Assembly (NCBI GenBank): GCA_016721765.1
Contig: JADKHO010000004.1
Coordinates: 124,001-188,000 of the forward strand
Length of the DNA stretch: 64,000 nt
Source: Bacteroidota bacterium
GTDB lineage: Bacteria > Bacteroidota > Bacteroidia > UBA4408
Direction of reading: 5' to 3'
The stretch's first letter is position 1. Each line of letters begins with the position of its first letter. The notes under the pieces were generated by a model, which had not been told where the DNA came from, searched no databases, and saw nothing but the letters and a program-made list of their open reading frames with translations. Shown in pieces: positions 62,029-64,000 of this stretch. The position numbers and the translations under genes are program-made.

Positions 62029-63183
62029 CTAAATTGAAGCTACTTCTGTCCACGGCAAAATACTTAATTTTTCATTTACAATTTCATTGGATTTACCGCC
62101 ATGAATTAATAAGCAAGTGCTTTGTGGCTGATATTTATTCCAATAATTCAAGCCTCTAATAAATGCTGAATCGTATTTTTTGCCTGATTTTATTTCAATT
62201 GCAATTGGTTTTCCTTCCCTCTCAAGTATCAAATCCACTTCATTTCCTGCACTGTCCCTGAAATAATACATGCCCCCATTTTGTGCGGCGTTAAAATTAT
62301 TCTTTTTTATTTCTGAAATAATCCAATTTTCAAATATAGCACCATAGGCACTATGTTGTTGCAATAGTGTTAAATTTTTTATACCCAATAAACTGCATAA
62401 TAAACCGGTATCATAAAAATAAAGTTTTGGGCTTTTCACAATGCGCTTATTTAAATTATTGTACCAAGGTTGCAATTGGTATACGATATAACTATTTTCA
62501 AGCAAACCTATCCAAGAAAGAATTGTCTTCGTATCCACTCCTGTTTGCTGTGCCAGCGCATCTCGATTTAGTATTTGCCCGGCATAATTTGCACATAAAT
62601 ATAAAAAGCGATTAAAGGCAGCCAAATTACTTATGTTCTTCAGCAAGCGAACATCTCTTTGCACATACGTTTGAATATAACTATTCAACCATCCATTGGG
62701 GTGCAATTTTTCAGTCCATATTTCGGGATAGCCACCTTGAAGAATAAGCTTATTCACATCTATCGGTGCCAGCTTTGCCTGAGTTAGTTCAGCATAGCTA
62801 AAAGGTAAGAGCGACAAATATCCGGCTCTTCCGGCCAAGGATTGGGAAACTTGTTCTTGTAATAAGAAGTTATTGGAACCGGTCAAAATAAACTGACCAC
62901 GCTTTCTATTGCTATCTAAGATTTCCTGCAAATACCTGAAGATATGCGGCACGCGTTGCACTTCGTCAAAAACAGCTCCATCCCGATACTTTTTTAAAAA
63001 TGCTTTTGGGTTTACTTCTGCCTGATGTTGCACAGAAGGAGTTTCAAAATTCAAATAGGGCTTACCCTTAAATAATTGCTTTCCCAAGGTGGTTTTTCCA
63101 CTTTGTCGCGGGCCGGTAATGCATAAAGCTCTAAACTGTGTAAGTGCTTGCTTTGCTTCTTGAAAAATTAATCGGGTTACCAT
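62029..63183 (-). CDS. ATPase with DUF4143 domain (AAA_14-type)
   Basis: A 384-residue protein. The N-terminal AAA domain has Walker A GPRQSGKTTLGKQ (near 23-35), Walker B-like GAVFDEVQRVPHIF and sensor FILTGSNNFL. Then comes a winged-helix-like part, and the C-terminal DUF4143 domain has a nuclease-like core (EVDLILEREGKPIAIEIKSG) of restriction-endonuclease style. The family is very common and patchily distributed in Bacteroidota; its job is unknown. A role in mobile-element or defence biology has been suggested but not shown. The upstream 150 bp carry a 37-bp repeat array overlapping its predicted promoter. Confidence 0.88.
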   Translation of the reverse strand: MVTRLIFQEAKQALTQFRALCITGPRQSGKTTLGKQLFKGKPYLNFETPSVQHQAEVNPKAFLKKYRDGAVFDEVQRVPHIFRYLQEILDSNRKRGQFILTGSNNFLLQEQVSQSLAGRAGYLSLLPFSYAELTQAKLAPIDVNKLILQGGYPEIWTEKLHPNGWLNSYIQTYVQRDVRLLKNISNLAAFNRFLYLCANYAGQILNRDALAQQTGVDTKTILSWIGLLENSYIVYQLQPWYNNLNKRIVKSPKLYFYDTGLLCSLLGIKNLTLLQQHSAYGAIFENWIISEIKKNNFNAAQNGGMYYFRDSAGNEVDLILEREGKPIAIEIKSGKKYDSAFIRGLNYWNKYQPQSTCLLIHGGKSNEIVNEKLSILPWTEVASI

Positions 63184-63199
63184 TCTCTAGTACTTTCCA

Positions 63200-63207
63200 C
63201 AAAATTA
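63200..63207 (-). promoter_or_regulatory. Putative -7 element of the DUF4143 ATPase gene
   Basis: On the minus strand TAATTTTG (63207-63200) fits TAnnTTTG and lies 16 bp before the ATG. The expected -33 region falls in the perfect palindrome of the first 37-bp repeat unit, which would suit repression. Confidence 0.5.
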
Positions 63208-63210
63208 GTA

Positions 63211-63335
63211 AAAAATGGAATACGATTCCATTTTTACATAAATTTGCAAAAATGGAGTGAAATTCCATATTTACATAAAATTGCAAAAATGGAGTGAGAT
63301 TCCATATTTGCATAAATTTGCAAATATGGAGTAGG
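63211..63335 (-). repeat. Array of 37-bp palindrome-containing repeats upstream of the ATPase gene
   Basis: Three full units (63211-63247, 63248-63284, 63285-63321) and a partial fourth (63322-63335). Unit 1 holds a perfect inverted repeat, AAAAATGGAAT-ACG-ATTCCATTTTT. Units 2 and 3 keep ATGGA and TCCAT arms with a changed centre (GTGAAAT, GTGAGAT). Units are joined by TTACATAAATTTGC-like links. There are no unique spacers, so it is not a CRISPR array. Confidence 0.88.
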
Positions 63336-63385
63336 TTCAAAAGCACCAAAATCACAGGAAAACCAATATTGACGGTAAAATGTAT

Positions 63386-64000
63386 TTAGCTCAATGCGTT
63401 TTCTAAAGCAGTATCAAAAGTATGTTTTGCTTCGTCAATTGATCCAAATGAAGTCTCATCAATTAAAATTTCGCCGGGTGTTACGTCACCGATGTAAGAA
63501 AACTCAACTGATGTAATGCTCATAAAATCGATGAATGCATCTTCATCTACATCTTTAACACTCACAACAACACGGCTTTGCGCTTCTCCAAAAAGAAATG
63601 CATCTTTTCTAAAATCCTCATCGGTAGAAATATCAAAACCAAACTTGTTCACCATAGCACTTTCTAAGAGTGTAATAAACAAGCCGCCATCCGAGCAGTC
63701 GTGGGCCGATTGAACTAATCCCTTTTGTATCAACTTTCGAATGGCACGTTGCACTTGGTACTCCTTTTCTAAATCAAAATAAGGAGCCGGGGAAGTTTTA
63801 ATTTTATGATAGGAATATAAATATTCGGAAGAAGCAATATCATTTTGTGGTTCTCCAATCAAATAAATTCGGTTGCCAACTTCTTGAAACGCCAAAGTCG
63901 TTGCAAACTCCTTGTTATCAAGTATTCCTAACATTCCAATTGTGGGCGTTGGAAATACAGGCTCGGTTGTATCACCAACTACAGATTGGTTGTAAAAACT
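63386..64000 (-). CDS. purL: Phosphoribosylformylglycinamidine synthase, C-terminal part (runs off the window)
   Basis: About 204 C-terminal residues are visible; the frame continues past 64000. FYNQSVVGDTTEPVFPTPTIGMLG at the edge is the conserved substrate region of PurL, and AHDCSDGGLFITLLESA is the conserved C-terminal ATP/subdomain motif. PurL converts FGAR and glutamine to FGAM in purine synthesis. Length and style fit the separate PurL subunit of the PurLQS type, but the rest is needed to exclude the long single-chain form. It ends 51 bp beyond the partial fourth unit of the repeat array. Confidence 0.9.
   Translation of the reverse strand, partial: SFYNQSVVGDTTEPVFPTPTIGMLGILDNKEFATTLAFQEVGNRIYLIGEPQNDIASSEYLYSYHKIKTSPAPYFDLEKEYQVQRAIRKLIQKGLVQSAHDCSDGGLFITLLESAMVNKFGFDISTDEDFRKDAFLFGEAQSRVVVSVKDVDEDAFIDFMSITSVEFSYIGDVTPGEILIDETSFGSIDEAKHTFDTALENALS

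Noticed and set aside
63211..63335. CRISPR-like regular repeats
   Set aside because: Units follow each other directly with no unique spacers, only three full copies, and no cas genes nearby.
63131..63355. A 74-codon minus-strand ORF across the repeat array, giving a repetitive peptide
   Set aside because: It is only the 37-bp repeats read in one frame and runs into the ATPase start region; repetition and position point to a cis-acting array.

Overview
The window looks like part of a Bacteroidota chromosome, probably a free-living member of the Flavobacteriales/Chitinophagales type. It is AT-rich, and promoters carry the Bacteroidota -7 element TAnnTTTG. Several secreted proteins end in the type IX secretion (T9SS) sorting domain. 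Typical phylum gene families are present: a BT_3928-type DoxX/thioredoxin fusion, DUF1599 next to folP and cdaA, and a fused 2-oxoacid dehydrogenase E1. I see no rRNA, tRNA, CRISPR array, insertion sequence or prophage. One lone ORF6N gene is the only hint of phage-type DNA.

Layout. 1-637: start of a secreted protein cut by the window edge. 929-4082: kynurenine 3-monooxygenase followed tightly by three carotenoid genes (CruF-like, crtZ, lycopene cyclase). 4204-6333: a copper-type P-ATPase. 6338-11357: a surface-polysaccharide module (glycosyltransferase-methyltransferase fusion, flippase, asparagine synthetase), with asnB broken by a one-base shift in an A7 run. 11500-15461: tandem paralogous T9SS Asp-box proteins, each followed by a clear terminator. 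15594-18014: fused E1. 18487-24269 (minus): RelA/SpoT, ORF6N protein, class III aminotransferase, CoA-acylating semialdehyde dehydrogenase. 24465-27234: vWA + MoxR-like AAA pair. 27261-32164: small membrane protein, kdsA, SDR, double-VOC protein, thioredoxin-fold protein. 32245-34204: NCS1 nucleobase transporter and a yeast-type cytosine deaminase. 34331-39283: 1650-residue CUB/CARDB surface protein. 39343-40725: dihydropyrimidinase. 40921-50093 (minus): an epimerase, a 2211-residue PD40/coiled-coil/SPOR-like protein and an OppB-type permease. 50096-58482: BT_3928, DUF1599, folP, cdaA, TPR lipoprotein, def, ruvX, dapD and a T9SS SGNH-hydrolase protein. 58550-64000 (minus): polysaccharide deacetylase, mtgA, fhs, a DUF4143-type ATPase with a 37-bp repeat array in its promoter, and the 3' part of purL.

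Genes that probably work together. Transporter, cytosine deaminase, dihydropyrimidinase, aminotransferase and semialdehyde dehydrogenase, spread over about 20 kb, match most of a route from cytosine/uracil through beta-alanine to acetyl-CoA. The dihydropyrimidine dehydrogenase and the N-carbamoyl-beta-alanine amidohydrolase are not in the window. The carotenoid genes would give hydroxylated carotenoids such as zeaxanthin, but the early crt genes are elsewhere.

The most unusual structure is in the gaps between genes. Many spacers are built from a few repeat modules placed in a fixed order and orientation relative to the genes: an 8-bp GATTAGCT repeat at or beside the stop codon, then an ACGAATTTACGAA/GATAAACGAAT module, then a CTCAATACTCAATACT-type module directly before the next ATG. 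The other main points are the asnB frameshift at an in-phase slippery heptamer, the palindromic promoter array at 63211-63335, and a possibly leaderless GTG start for the copper ATPase.
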